The notes beneath the pieces are model-generated. The model was given only the letters and a program-made list of their open reading frames with translations, was not told where the DNA came from and searched no databases. A DNA stretch of 64,000 nucleotides from Limanda limanda (lineage: Eukaryota > Chordata > Actinopteri > Pleuronectiformes > Pleuronectidae), in assembly GCF_963576545.1 (NCBI RefSeq), contig NC_083636.1:3214383-3278382 (forward strand). Direction: 5' to 3'. Positions 51,301 through 62,927 of the stretch are shown here, piece after piece. Within the stretch, counting starts at the first letter, position 1; each line of letters begins with the position of its first letter. A program made the translations under genes and the position numbers.

Positions 51301-51640
51301 CAACGGCTAGAGAAACTCTTTTGATACAGATTCTTTTATACCAACAAGTTCACATGGGGACTTTTTTTTTAAATATTATATATATTGTTTATATTCATTG
51401 TGTAAGAGACTGTGTAGTTTTTACCGTCAAATCCTTTTGTATAAAAGTTGTCTTTCTTCTTCCAGTCTGTGAAAGTGCCTGATGACATGAAAACGTCTGT
51501 ACAAAATGTTCTTCTTATACATTTTCTGGCAAAAGCAACACTGTACATTTTGTAATTCTATCATTTTAAAGTGATTTAAAACTTTTTATGGCTTGTGATC
51601 CCTTCAAAATAAAGCCAAGCTGCTGGAAACCTCTCAGGTT
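51301..51640 (+). terminator. nim1k 3' UTR and poly(A) signal
   Basis: Stop TAG at 51298-51300, then about 300 bases of AT-rich UTR with AATAAA at 51608-51613 and a downstream GT-rich stretch. Confidence 0.6.
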
Positions 51641-52059
51641 CAGCGTCTGAGTCGTCTGCAGTTTCACTAAAGACTGATTTTACTTTTCAGGCCTAACGAG
51701 GTCGAAAGAATCAGAAGATTAAAAAATTATAAGTAAATCTGGGTCCTGACCCTGAGGTTGAGAATGTTTTCTAAAGAGCTTTTCCAGATTTGATAAGTGC
51801 TCTAACGTTTTTGCAAGTCACATACGTGCATTCACCTGCAGCACTTTCTCTATGTGGCCCGAGGACTCTTTGACACGGGGATCGAAGGAACCAGGGATTG
51901 AACCGTTGACCCTCTGATTAGTGGCTGACCCGCTCTCCCCTCTGAGCCGCAGAGATCTGGCTTTTCACCACGTCATTCTTCTTTCATTCTTATTTCAGGG
52001 AACAAAACTGGCTTCATGGAGTCGTCTGATGACTTGTTCAGGTTCCTGCAGCCGTGCAG

Positions 52060-52840
52060 ACTTTACACTGATAGGAAACAAAAAAACAACAAGATATGTT
52101 CATTGTCTTTAATGCATAAACCCTTTCATGCAAAATATTATGTGTGTGCAAGTGCATTTTGTGCACCTTACCTTTTGTTCACGCAGGGTTTTGGAAATTG
52201 TGCAGATGACAAAGGAAAAGAGAAAACTTGGACCAAATGAAACCAATTGAAACCCATTGAAACCGTGCAGACTTTACAGTGATATGAAACAAAAAACAAC
52301 AAGTCATCTCTATTGTCTTTAATGCATAAACTCTTTCATGCAAAATATAACATTTGTGCACATGCATTTTGTGCATCTTTACTTGTGTGCACGCAGGGTT
52401 TTGGAAATTGTGCAGATGACAAAGGAAAAGAGAAAACGTACACCAATTGAAACCGTGCAGACTTTACACTGATATGAAACAAAAAACAACAAGTTAGGTT
52501 CATTGTCTTTAATGCATAAACACTTTCATGCAAAATATAACATTTGTGCACATGCATTTTGTGCATCTTTCCTTGTGTGCACGCAGGGTTTTGGAAAATG
52601 TGCAGAAGACAAAGGAAAAGAGAAAACTTGGACCCATTGAAACCCATTGAAACCGTGCAGACTTTACACTGATATGAACCAAAAAACAACAAGTTATGTT
52701 CGTTGTCTTTAATGCATAAACTCTTTCATGCAAAATATTATATTTGTGCACGTGCATTTTGTGCATCTTTCCTTGTGTGCACGCAGGGTTTTGGAAATTG
52801 TGACAAAGGAAAAGAGAAAACTTGGACCCAGTGAAACCAG
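52060..52840. repeat. Tandem array, unit about 200 bp, four copies
   Basis: The ttgtctttaatgcataaa block recurs at 52101, 52311, 52501 and 52701, giving spacings of 210, 190 and 200. Each unit also holds cgcagggttttggaaa and caaaggaaaagagaaaac. Copies differ by a few bases and by small length changes in an aaacccattg run. The open frames here are products of the repeat. Confidence 0.9.
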
Positions 52841-52902
52841 TTGTGTGAGTTTGAAAAGACTCGTTTAGTCTCTGAAAGGAGAATTAATGTGTTGAAAGGC
52901 TG

Positions 52903-52947
<45 letters not shown>
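52903..52947. repeat. (TG)n microsatellite
   Basis: About 45 bases of pure TG between the tandem array and the GC-rich candidate enhancer. Confidence 0.95.
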
Positions 52948-52948
<1 letters not shown>

Positions 52949-53224
52949 CGCAGGTTTTCATTGTTGAGCTACAGAGCAGCTGCTGATGCTGACCGCCCCC
53001 CCCCCCCCTCTCTGTGGCCTGTTTACCAAAGTTTCACCAAGTGCCTGCCAGCAAACAATAGTCCCGACAGCAGCTGGCAGGACACCAGATGATACTCGGA
53101 CCCTCCACAACCGGCCCAAACCAGTCAGACCCAGGCCCGGGTGCCCCCCCCAGGCACTGGAGACCCACGGACACCTCCTCCCGGCCCTGGTCCCCCCCCC
53201 CCAGCGGCAGATGGCGTGGCTGCG

Positions 53225-53345
53225 GAGACATCTGCAGCCCGGACAAAGGCCTCTCTGTGCGGACCGCTGGAGCTGACAGGCCCGGAGCGGAGCCATTGTG
53301 ATCCGCTCCATACATATGCAAATGAGCTGTGGGGGGGCGGGAGAG
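53225..53345. promoter_or_regulatory. Candidate enhancer 1: SOX-like sites plus POU octamer
   Basis: A GC-rich island with gacaaagg and ccattgtg (SOX-like) followed by catacatatgcaaatgagc (octamer ATGCAAAT). The last stretch is shared almost exactly with 56632-56650. It lies 3' of the - strand gadd45 gene. Inferred from motif content only. Confidence 0.4.
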
Positions 53346-53639
53346 GGCGGGGCTTCATTCGGTGAGCAGATGACAGCCGCGCGCGCGTGAAACTTCATCC
53401 AATCACACAACTCCCTGATGACGCGTGTTGTTCAGGAGAGAAAGTAAATAAACACATAACGACCGAGAATATGATTTGTTGTTTTTTTTATTCATCATTT
53501 CACACAAACTTGTAACAACTTGTGTTCACAATATTAAATTAGTTTCCAGCAAGAGGAGCAGATTCTTCTGTTTCTCTAACATGAAGCATTCATGACATCA
53601 TCTTGTACATTTACTTTAATTCATCCATTTTCCAAAGTG

Positions 53640-54180
53640 AAACCTTAAGAGAAAAGACATTGTATTCTTGTTTTTTATGTTTATCTTTTTTTAAATCATT
53701 GTTAAAAAATCTAAAGTGAAACCTTTAGATGCTTTTCCCCAGAAACTTTTTTTTTAATAAATATTTTTTTGTCATTGTTTAATTTTCTAAAGTAAAAACC
53801 TTTAGATCCGTTTTTCATAATTCTTTTTTTTAGAATATTTTCATGTCATCGTTAAATTTCTAAAGTGAAACCTTTAGATGCTTTTCCCAAAAACTTTTTT
53901 TATAATATTTTTTTTAAATCATTGTTAAATTCTCTAAAGTAAAAACCTTTAGATCCTTTTTTTAAAGACTTTTTTTTTTAGAATATTTCCATGTTATCGT
54001 TACATTTCTAAAGTGAAACCTTTAGATGCATTTCCCCAAAAACTTTTTTTATAATATATTTTTTTAAATCATTGTTAAATTTTCTAAAGTAAAAACCTTT
54101 AGATCCTTTTCCCAAGACTTTTTTAAAATAGGATTTTCATGTCATCGTTAAATTTCTAAAGTGAAACCTTTAGAGAATTA
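53640..54180. repeat. Tandem array, unit about 148 bp, in the left arm
   Basis: The ctaaagtgaaacctttaga block recurs at about 53711, 53860, 54008 and 54155. Between them lies a diverged half unit (ctaaagtaaaaacctttaga), so each 148-bp unit is a dimer of about 74 bp. Poly-T runs separate the halves. Confidence 0.88.
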
Positions 54181-55109
54181 AGACCATTCTGGAAAGTGGG
54201 AAACATTTGCGCTGATTGCAGCTGATGTCGTGCTGCTCAGCGAAGAGGACGCTTCTAAAAAAGTCTCTTTTTCAAAAGGCCTCTTCCTCCGCACCGCTTC
54301 TTCTCCTGCTGCGCATGCGTGTCAACGTGCGACGTTTGCTCTGTGGAACCACAGGACGCAGAACTCGCTTCTCCTTCCTCTCCAAACCTCATCCGCACAA
54401 AGAATGAGGGTCGCGAGTCGCCTCTTGTGGCATGCCCGACCTCGTTCACATAAAGAAGGAGAGTCATCTGGGCATGGACGGGACAAGAGGCGACGGGTCA
54501 CGGGGGCCCCTCCGCGGGGCCGGCGCCGTGCTGCCTGGACGGGAATCCTCCTCAGGAGTATCCAGGGATGAGCAGAAACAGGGTCATCCTCATCGGGATG
54601 AGTATTTCAGATAAGAAGCTTCACAGCCTGTGAGCAGGAGAGCAGCCGGAGCTCAGCGGCCGGGGAGGCTGACCTCCGGGAGGCGGACCTCCGGGACCCA
54701 GTCGTTCAGCCGCCGGCTCTCCTCACAGAACAGGTGCAGCTTCTCCAGAGCAGGGTCCTCCCAGGAGCCCTCAGCCGGGTTCTGTTCACACAGGAGGAGG
54801 AAGAGGAGGGTTAGTGTCAGATGTCTCACACACACACATACACACACATGTGGAGCAGAGGAGTGAAGGAGGAGGAGGATGGATGGAGGTCAGGGTACAT
54901 ACCGTGATGAGGACGCAGTGCGCGTCTTCCAGCTGCTCCGCCTTGTCTCCAACCAGCTCGGCCAGGCGCTGCACGTCGCTCACACGCACGATGCTGATGT
55001 CGTTGTCGAAGCAGAAGGACTGGATGAGGGTGAAGTGGATCTGCAGAGCGATGTCACACTCGAACTGCTCGTCCGTGGCCAGCACGCAGAAGGACACGCT
55101 GTCCGGGTC
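53640..55109. repeat. Left arm of a large inverted repeat
   Basis: Reverse complement of 62473-64000 with very few mismatches. It covers exons 2 and 3 of the left gadd45 gene, the intron between them, the 3' UTR and the tandem array beyond. Identity stops sharply at the exon 2 acceptor: gacccggacag is shared, while upstream intron bases are not. The window ends before the outer edge of the right arm. Confidence 0.92.
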
Positions 55110-55371
55110 TCTGTGGAAACACAAGGAGGAAGAGAAGCTCGTCAGATTTCATCCAAAAACACAAACAATAAAGAACCAGAATCTGCAGAATAATGAACTT
55201 TCTCTCTCCAGCTGAGTCTCATACTTACAGGTTCATGACTTTAGCGCACTCGTACACGCCCACGGTGAGGGACTGGTTGTCCTTGGCCGACAGCAGCACC
55301 TCCTCCAGGGCCTGGCCGGTGCACGGGGCCCGGGCAGCGGGTTTCTGGATCAGAACCTCCTCGAGAGTCAT
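54653..55371 (-). CDS. gadd45g: GADD45 gamma-like stress sensor, left copy
   Basis: Exons on -: 55371-55229, 55110-54903 and 54781-54653. They give 480 nt and 159 aa, the length of human GADD45G. The N-terminus [11 protein letters not shown] is typical. The core [20 protein letters not shown] and the end [15 protein letters not shown] match the family. GADD45 proteins are small L7Ae-like nuclear factors that bind MEKK4, PCNA and cyclin B/CDK1 and respond to stress and developmental signals. A TATA box lies upstream. Exon 1 differs clearly from the right copy, while exons 2 and 3 are almost identical to it. Confidence 0.92.
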
Positions 55372-55497
55372 GATGATGAAGAGGAGGATGAAGTTTATTC
55401 CGCACAGGGAGATAGAAGTTCAGAGAGAGATGGATCTGAGAGCTGAGAGTCTGCAGGAGAGGAGTGAGTGAGTGGGAGAGCGGCTGCCTCCCTCTCT

Positions 55498-55503
55498 TTA
55501 TAC
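55498..55503 (-). promoter_or_regulatory. TATA box of the left gadd45 gene
   Basis: TATAAA on -, about 130 bases upstream of the ATG, with an inverted CCAAT (gattggc) about 40 bases further upstream at 55541-55547. Spacing fits a core promoter. Confidence 0.6.
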
Positions 55504-55719
55504 CCTGCAGCTCGTGCGGAGCAGTGAAAGCGCTGCCTCCTGATTGGCTGAGAGGCTGAATGGTGTATTGGTATGATAATGCCATTGTCACACTCCGGCT
55601 CGTGGCAGATTGATGGGGGTCATCGTGCCACTCACCCCCCCTCCCGACCCCCCCCCCCCCCTCTGAGCGCACGCATGCAGCCTGCTGGCCTCAACACTAA
55701 AAATAACTTCTTACAAAAA

Positions 55720-56395
55720 CAAAACAAGTTCGTGCACTTTGCAAGAACTTTAACGCAAATGACTCAGAAACACAACTGGGGAATCTACACGCAAAACTGC
55801 ACGTTTGAAAACAAGTGTGTTTATCTGCAGGTTTATAAAGAAACACAAAAGTGTCTTTACATTTCATATGCACGTTTATCATGAACCACAAAAGTGCAAA
55901 CATGCCAATTTGTTGGACCACAACAAAGTTTAGAAACAAATAAACAAACTTCCATTCATGATTCTTGCATTTCAGACTTTAAGGACCTTACACGTAAAAC
56001 TACATGTTTAAAATCAAGTGTGTTTATCTGCAGGTTTATAAAGAAACACACAAGTCTTTGCACGTTGCACATGCACATGTATGATGAACTACAAAAGTGC
56101 AAACATGCCAATTTTTTGGACCACAACAAAGTTTAGAGACAAATAAACAAACTTCCATTCATGATTCTTGCATTTCAGACTTTAAGGACCATACACGTAA
56201 AACTGCACGTTGCAATCAAGTGTGTTTATCTGCAGGTTTATTTAGAAACACAAAAGTCTCTTTACGTTGCACATGCACATGTATGATGAACTACAAAAGT
56301 GCAAACATGCCAATTTTTTGGACCACAACAAAGTTTAGAGACAAATAAACAAACTTCCAGTGATGATTCTTGCATTTCAGACTTTAAGAACATTA
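55720..56395. repeat. Tandem array, unit about 202 bp, three to four copies
   Basis: tgtgtttatctgcaggttta recurs at about 55816, 56018 and 56220. Units also share gtgcaaacatgccaatt and accacaacaaagtttaga. The unit sequence differs from the array at 52060-52840. Confidence 0.9.
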
Positions 56396-56447
56396 TTTTA
56401 GCAACAACATGGAGAAAGTGGGAAGCCTGCAGCACCCCCTCTCCCCT

Positions 56448-56448
<1 letters not shown>

Positions 56449-56501
<53 letters not shown>

Positions 56502-56515
56502 ACACACACCCCTCC
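56449..56515. repeat. (CA)n microsatellite
   Basis: About 60 bases of CA with one interruption. Confidence 0.95.
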
Positions 56516-56574
56516 TCCCCGAGCAGCAGGGAGAAAGGCAGGTGGATGATGCCATCTGTGGACTCGAGGAGGAC

Positions 56575-56695
56575 TGGGCCATAAAACGACCTCCATTGTG
56601 CGCACAGAAGCTTCTATTATCACGCGCTCCTCCATACATATGCAAATGAGCAGCGCGTGCCAGAACGCTGTGCGCGCGCGTACCACGTGCTCATC
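56575..56695. promoter_or_regulatory. Candidate enhancer 2: SOX-like site plus POU octamer
   Basis: ccattgtgcgcacag (SOX-like) is followed by ctccatacatatgcaaatga with agcagcgcgtgcca after it. The octamer block matches candidate 1, and gcgcgtgcca resembles gacgcgtgcca in candidate 3. It lies between the two divergent gadd45 promoters. Confidence 0.4.
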
Positions 56696-57119
56696 AGCTG
56701 TCCAGAACACCCCCCCACCCCACCCCCCCACCCCCCCCCCACTGCTCCTCCGGTTCTTATTTATTTACTCTGGGGACTTCAGGGGCCACACGAGCTGAAC
56801 TCTGCACGACAACTTGTCAACTTTTGTTTTGTTTTTTTTTGTCTGAGATTCGCTTCAGAAATTCAACAAATGCTTTCCTGCCACTTTCTGCTATTTTCCA
56901 AATCGTGGAGAAGCTTTTACGCGTGGATCGTTTCCACTCATCGAGCACGTTCACCCCCAGTAGTGTGTGTGTATTTGTTTGGTATTCAGTGGAATGAGTT
57001 TACGTGAAGCTGTAAATAAACAATTTCTGCACAACTTTCCGTTGAATCCCAATCACTTTACGCACAACCAAACTTTTACGCACAAGTAATTTTCTCTCAT
57101 GAAGCAATCTGTCACCAGT

Positions 57120-57620
57120 CTAACATGTGCATGTGTTTTTATTTAGTATTAACTTTAGTATTATGTGCTTATTTGCAGCTTTTTATAAACCCACAGTGTT
57201 TTTCTGACAACTTTCCTCCTGGTTCACTTTTACGCTCAACCCAACTTTTACGCACGCCTCATGTCCACTCATGAATTAATCTGTCACAAGTATAACATGT
57301 GCATGTGCTTTTATGCATAATCAAGTTTAATATAATGTGTTTATTTGCAGCTTTTTTATGAACCCACAGTGTTTTTCTGGAGACTTTCCTCCTGGTTCAC
57401 TTTTACGCACAACCCAACTTTTACGCACGCGTAATTTCCACTCATGAAGAAATCTATCACCAACATAACGCGTGCATGTCATTTTATGTATATTTAAGTT
57501 TAGTATAATGTGTTTATTTGCAGCTTTTTTATAAACCCATAGTGTTTTTCTGGCCACTTTCCTCCTGGTCACTTTTACGCACAACCAACCCACACTTTTA
57601 CGCACGCGTCTCTTCCAGTG
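57120..57620. repeat. Tandem array, unit about 172 bp, three copies
   Basis: The tatttgcagctttttta block recurs at about 57170, 57340 and 57513, each followed by cagtgtttttctgg and cacttttacgcacaac. Spacing is 170-175. A partial unit precedes at 57040-57120. Confidence 0.85.
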
Positions 57621-57624
57621 ACGT

Positions 57625-58112
57625 AGCAGTTTCTGTCCAGCAGCTCGTGCTTATCTGCTTATTCTTTAGCTTCGTGATAATCCGACACACACCAGGTCAG
57701 GCCTGCTGCCACAGGAGGGGGGGGGGGCGTGCAGGAGACACAGGTTGGCGGTGATTGATTCAGCGCTATTGTTCCACGGGAGGGTCGAACGGCAGATGGA
57801 GGACTGAAGCTATGAAGGGAGGGACCTCACCCCCCCCATCTCTCCTAAACCCAGGTCAACCCCGACCCCAGGGTGCGACGCTCCTTTGTCCACACGTCTC
57901 CACATCCGCCAGCCTGTTGTCTGAGTTTTGATTAAATTTGAATGGCAAAGAGGAGAAATTATGATTCTAAACTTTCTTATCTGCAGACTCGCGCCGGCGG
58001 CAGATCCACATCACTCTCAGTTGGAGATGTAAACACGTGTATGGAAACACAACGTGTGTGTGTGTTTTTAGTTTTCTTATCTGCTCGCTTGTTGCAGCAA
58101 CACACTCATTTC
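57625..58112. other. Spacer between tandem arrays
   Basis: GC-mixed sequence with a poly-G run (57717-57727) and no recognisable gene or repeat boundary. Confidence 0.4.
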
Positions 58113-59075
<963 letters not shown>

Positions 59076-59329
59076 TCTCTCTGGGCTGTTGGAGGAAGGA
59101 TCAGCTTGCATGGCCACAGGGCAGGCGCGTGCAAATCGATACGGACCCATTGTCTCTGGAGCACATCTGCCAGGCGGAAGCCGCACGCGACAGGTGTTGC
59201 TGGTCAGACCTGCGGCTCAGATCCGAACATCTGAGGAGGAAAGTGTCTGAAGCTCAGAAGCACTTCGGATTTAAAGCTTCTAATGCGATCAGGAGAAAAT
59301 AGCACTTATGGAAATGTGCTGTTTGTTAT

Positions 59330-59960
59330 ATCTTCTTCTTCATTAAATACGTTTTCTGAGCCACAAAGCTGCAAAAACCCTATAAACCTAAATGTGATAT
59401 AACGGGGTTTGGAGAAGATAGTCGAGGATATAAATATAGAAAAGTGTTGTTTAAGTTTTTCTGAGTCATAAATCTGCAAAAAGGCAGTAAAAGTGCAGAG
59501 TAATGAGCATATTAAAGTGAAAATGTAAATGAATAGATCTGTACAGTGAGAAATATATATGGAATATTACAGTATTAACAGGAATTGTAAGATATAAGGA
59601 CGTTGAATACACTATGAGCAGGACAAAAATATAAATATATATAAATATGAATACACTATAGGCGGGATATACAGTAGTAAAAAATATTATATCTTCCTTC
59701 TTTAAATAAGTTTCCTGAGCCACAAAGCTGCAAAAACCCTATAAACCTAAATGTGATATAACAGGGTTTGGAGAAGATAGTCGAGGATATAGATATAGAA
59801 AAGTGTTGTTTTAAGTTTTTCTGAGTTATAAAGCTGCAAAAACCCTATAAACCTAAATTGGATGTATATTCTAAAACAACCTTGGGAGAAGATAGTCGAG
59901 GATATAGATATAGAACAGTGTTGTTTGAGTTGTTCTGAGTAATAAATCTGCAAAAATAAA
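59330..59960. repeat. Tandem repeat of about 115 bp interrupted by a retroelement piece
   Basis: The ctgcaaaaaccctataaacc block recurs at about 59370, 59730 and 59835, with gagaagatagtcgaggat in each. Bases 59478-59690 between the first and second copies match 60618-60815, so a retroelement fragment lies in the array. Confidence 0.75.
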
Positions 59961-60039
59961 CTTGTGCTCTCCGATCTGGATCAGTCTGATAATCTGATAA
60001 ATCCTTTGAGCAGCGGAATGGAAAGGTGCGGTCACTGCG

Positions 60040-60235
60040 CCCAGCAGGTGCTGCCTCGCGTCCTTTGTCCCCAGCTTGTCCCCGGGGGACAGACGGTATC
60101 TCTCCAGGTTGCCATGGAGACATATAGATGCAGACAGGGCGATAAAGCGCGCACGCATCATCCAGATGCCACGCGCCTCCACTGAGTTCCGGCTTTATGC
60201 AAATCAGCGACGCGTGCCACAATCTACAAGACACA
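60040..60235. promoter_or_regulatory. Candidate enhancer 3: SOX-like site plus octamer variant
   Basis: cctttgtccccagcttgtcc (SOX-like), gcgataaagcgcgcac, then ctttatgcaaatcagcgacg and cgtgccacaa. The octamer-like core TATGCAAAT and the following cgcgtgcca match candidates 1 and 2 in part. It lies between the two gadd45 promoters. Confidence 0.35.
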
Positions 60236-60537
60236 GAGTTCAGAGAGTGGAGTCAAATAAAAGTCCTGAAAAGGTTAGTGGGGGTGCACTACAGAGTATT
60301 AGTATAGAAAGTTTCTGTATTTTACAAATGTCATCTGACAGTTTTTATTGGAGGTCTCAGGAGCTGGAAATCAGGAGATCTGCAAAAGTCCTCAGAGGTT
60401 TTTCAGGATCTTTACAAGCTTTTAATAAACATGTATTTATAACTTCAGGTTCAAATACTGTGATGTATATAAATCACAGTCCAGGGATAATCAGATGATA
60501 TACACACAAGAAAGAAGATCATCAGTATTCTTAGATT

Positions 60538-60830
60538 AGATTCAACTTTATTGTCATTGCACAGTACAAGTACTTATACAACGAAATGCAGTTTAGCATC
60601 AAACCAGAAGTGCAAAAAAGGCAGTAAAAGTGCAGAGTAATGAGCATATTAAAGTGAAAATGTAAATAAATAGATCTGTACTATAAGAAATATATATGCA
60701 ATATTACAGTATTAACAGGAATTGTAAGATATAGATATAAGGACGATGAATACACTATGAGCAGGATAAAAATATAAATATATATAAATATGAATACACT
60801 ATAGGCGGGATATACAGTTGTGAAAAAAAA
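60538..60830. mobile_element. Retroelement 3' region (fish LINE-like)
   Basis: Starts ttcaactttattgtcattgc and acagtacaagtacttataca, a widespread fish non-LTR 3'-end motif in reverse. It continues through ggcagtaaaagtgcagagta, shared with 59478-59690. No coding capacity is present. Confidence 0.6.
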
Positions 60831-62120
60831 AGTAACAGTCAGTGCAAATGTTCAAATGTTCAAAGGTTCAGTGGTTGGAGGTTTGGATTAAGATCAGATT
60901 TTAAGCTCCCAGTGAAGAACGACCGAAGGCCACTTGTGTTTATTCCTGAATCACACTCTGTCCTCCTGAGCTGGTGTCTCTGTGTCTGGAGCCTGTGAGT
61001 CAGATATGAACGTCCCTGAGTGAAGACACTACAATATCCTGCTGGTTGGTCCTTTATCTACAACCTGACCTTGGGTTCAGCTCAGAGAGAGAAGGGAGCA
61101 TCTGTGGAACTAGACAGGCACTAGTCTCCTCTAGATATCATGTGTAATAAACATTATATAGAGTAACACATACAGTAATGTGTGAGGATGGTCAGAAATG
61201 TGCACTCAAAACAATGAAATCTCCCTATAGTTGGGTTAAAAGAATCCCCTTTCATCGGATTTACTAAACAAGTGCGGTTTGCTCAGTTTAATTGAGTCAG
61301 TTGTCGTGTTTGAACTCAATAATGCTTTATGGCAGGTTTACCCAACAGCTTTTCATTGTGTGAACACTATAGAATAAAACGCAAAAGACTCTCCGTTTAT
61401 TGAAGATTGTCCCTCTATTGACACCGTACTGAGCCGTACTTCCACCAGGTGTTCCGCCATTTTTGCTCACTTTTCGCACAAGGAAGGACTGGTCGAGAAG
61501 CATGTAAGTATTTTACTTCTGCAATTTCCTTGTTGTTCGTTATAAATTGTGCTGCTAAAGCATTTAAAACATAGAAAGTCAGCATAACATCATAACATGT
61601 CTTAATGGTGAAGGACCAGGAACTAAAACATGAAGCTCACATTAAAAGTTCAATTAATGTTTAAAATAATAGAAAACTGAGATGTTTTGAAGAAATCAAA
61701 CGTTTTCGACTGACTCACCGAAGTTTCAGAACTTACATAGTTGCTATTAAAGTAATTCTGTGTGTAGAAAGTAGGAATAATAAGCTTTAACTTCAGCCTA
61801 CTCCCCGTTTTGGTATCTATACATATATAGATATAGATATATATGGATATAGATATGTAAAAAGGTCCCTCTAAGCTGTAAACCTCAGTGTTTATTCCTC
61901 CATCTTCACTTCTGATTCACTCAGACCTTCCAGCACTTGAACGCCTGCTCCTCCTGTGTGGTTTCATTATTCCTGTACGCTCAAAGAATCCTTCAAAGGT
62001 CAGAGACTTTCTACATCTGAGCCTTTCATCTCAAGCTGCCCCCGACTTTCTAAGACTTTCTATAGGCACGCGTCCCTGAGGGTGGGGGGGTGGCTGCAGG
62101 CCTGTTGTGGCCATTGTTGC
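60831..62120. other. Upstream DNA of the right gadd45 gene
   Basis: No gene or clear repeat except a short (TATAGA)n stretch at 61826-61858. The promoter-proximal part has a CCAAT at about 62130 (cagccaatcgggga). Confidence 0.4.
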
Positions 62121-62163
62121 CCCGACCAGCCAATCGGGGAGTGAGCGTGTGCCGGGCCGGCAG

Positions 62164-62169
62164 TATAAA
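62164..62169 (+). promoter_or_regulatory. TATA box of the right gadd45 gene
   Basis: TATAAA in gcagtataaatgcttgg, about 85 bases upstream of the ATG, with CCAAT about 33 bases further upstream. Confidence 0.65.
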
Positions 62170-62251
62170 TGCTTGGCACACTCCAGGAAGCAGCACAAAC
62201 AAACCTTCTCTGAACATCCTGACCACCTCAGCTCAACTGTGAGATACAAAC

Positions 62252-62927
62252 ATGGAGTCTCCTGGAAAATCCCTGAAGGAAGCTCTGCTCTGCGCCGGGA
62301 GCGAGAACCGAGTCACGGCCGGAGTCTACGAGAGCGCTAAGATCATGACTGAGTAAGTGAACAGGACTGGAACAGGACTTTATTTAAGTGTATATTTATG
62401 TTTATATGAGTCTACTTGATCAGGATCTGAGAGCCGCAGCTAACAGGAAGTGTCTTCTCTTTGTCCCACAGTGACCCGGACAGCGTGTCCTTCTGCGTGC
62501 TGGCCACGGACGAGCAGTTCGAGTGTGACATCGCTCTGCAGATCCACTTCACCCTCATCCAGTCCTTCTGCTTCGACAACGACATCAGCATCGTGCGTGT
62601 GAGCGACGTGCAGCGCCTGGCCGAGCTGGTTGGAGACAAGGCGGAGCAGCTGGAAGACGCGCACTGCGTCCTCATCACGGTATGTACCCAGACCTCCATC
62701 CATCCTCCTCCTCCTTCACTCCTCTGCTCCACATGTGTGTGTGTGTGTGTGTGAGACATCTGACACTAACCCTCCTCTTCCTCCTCCTGTGTGAACAGAA
62801 CCCGGCTGAGGGCTCCTGGGAGGACCCTGCTCTGGAGAAGCTGCACCTGTTCTGTGAGGAGAGCCGGCGGCTGAACGACTGGGTCCCGGAGGTCCGCCTC
62901 CCGGAGGTCAGCCTCCCCGGCCGCTGA
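62252..62927 (+). CDS. gadd45g: GADD45-like protein, right copy
   Basis: Exons 62252-62352, 62472-62679 and 62799-62927 give 438 nt and 145 aa. The short N-terminus [20 protein letters not shown] lacks the MTLEE start of most family members, followed by [12 protein letters not shown]. From [11 protein letters not shown] to the end the visible protein matches the left copy. The role is as for other GADD45 proteins: binding of kinases and cell-cycle proteins under stress or developmental cues. Exon 1 and promoter are diverged, but exons 2 and 3 belong to the inverted repeat, so this is an older paralogue whose 3' part was overwritten, or a new 3' copy joined to an older 5' end. Whether it is gamma or another class cannot be judged from the converted part. 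Confidence 0.88.

Noticed and set aside
52060..52840. Regularly spaced repeats resembling a CRISPR array
   Set aside because: The genome is clearly vertebrate, the units are about 200 bp and similar along their full length, so this is a tandem satellite.
55241..55672. Minus-strand ORF of 143 codons at the left gadd45 promoter
   Set aside because: It overlaps gadd45 exon 1 in another frame and runs through the TATA region.
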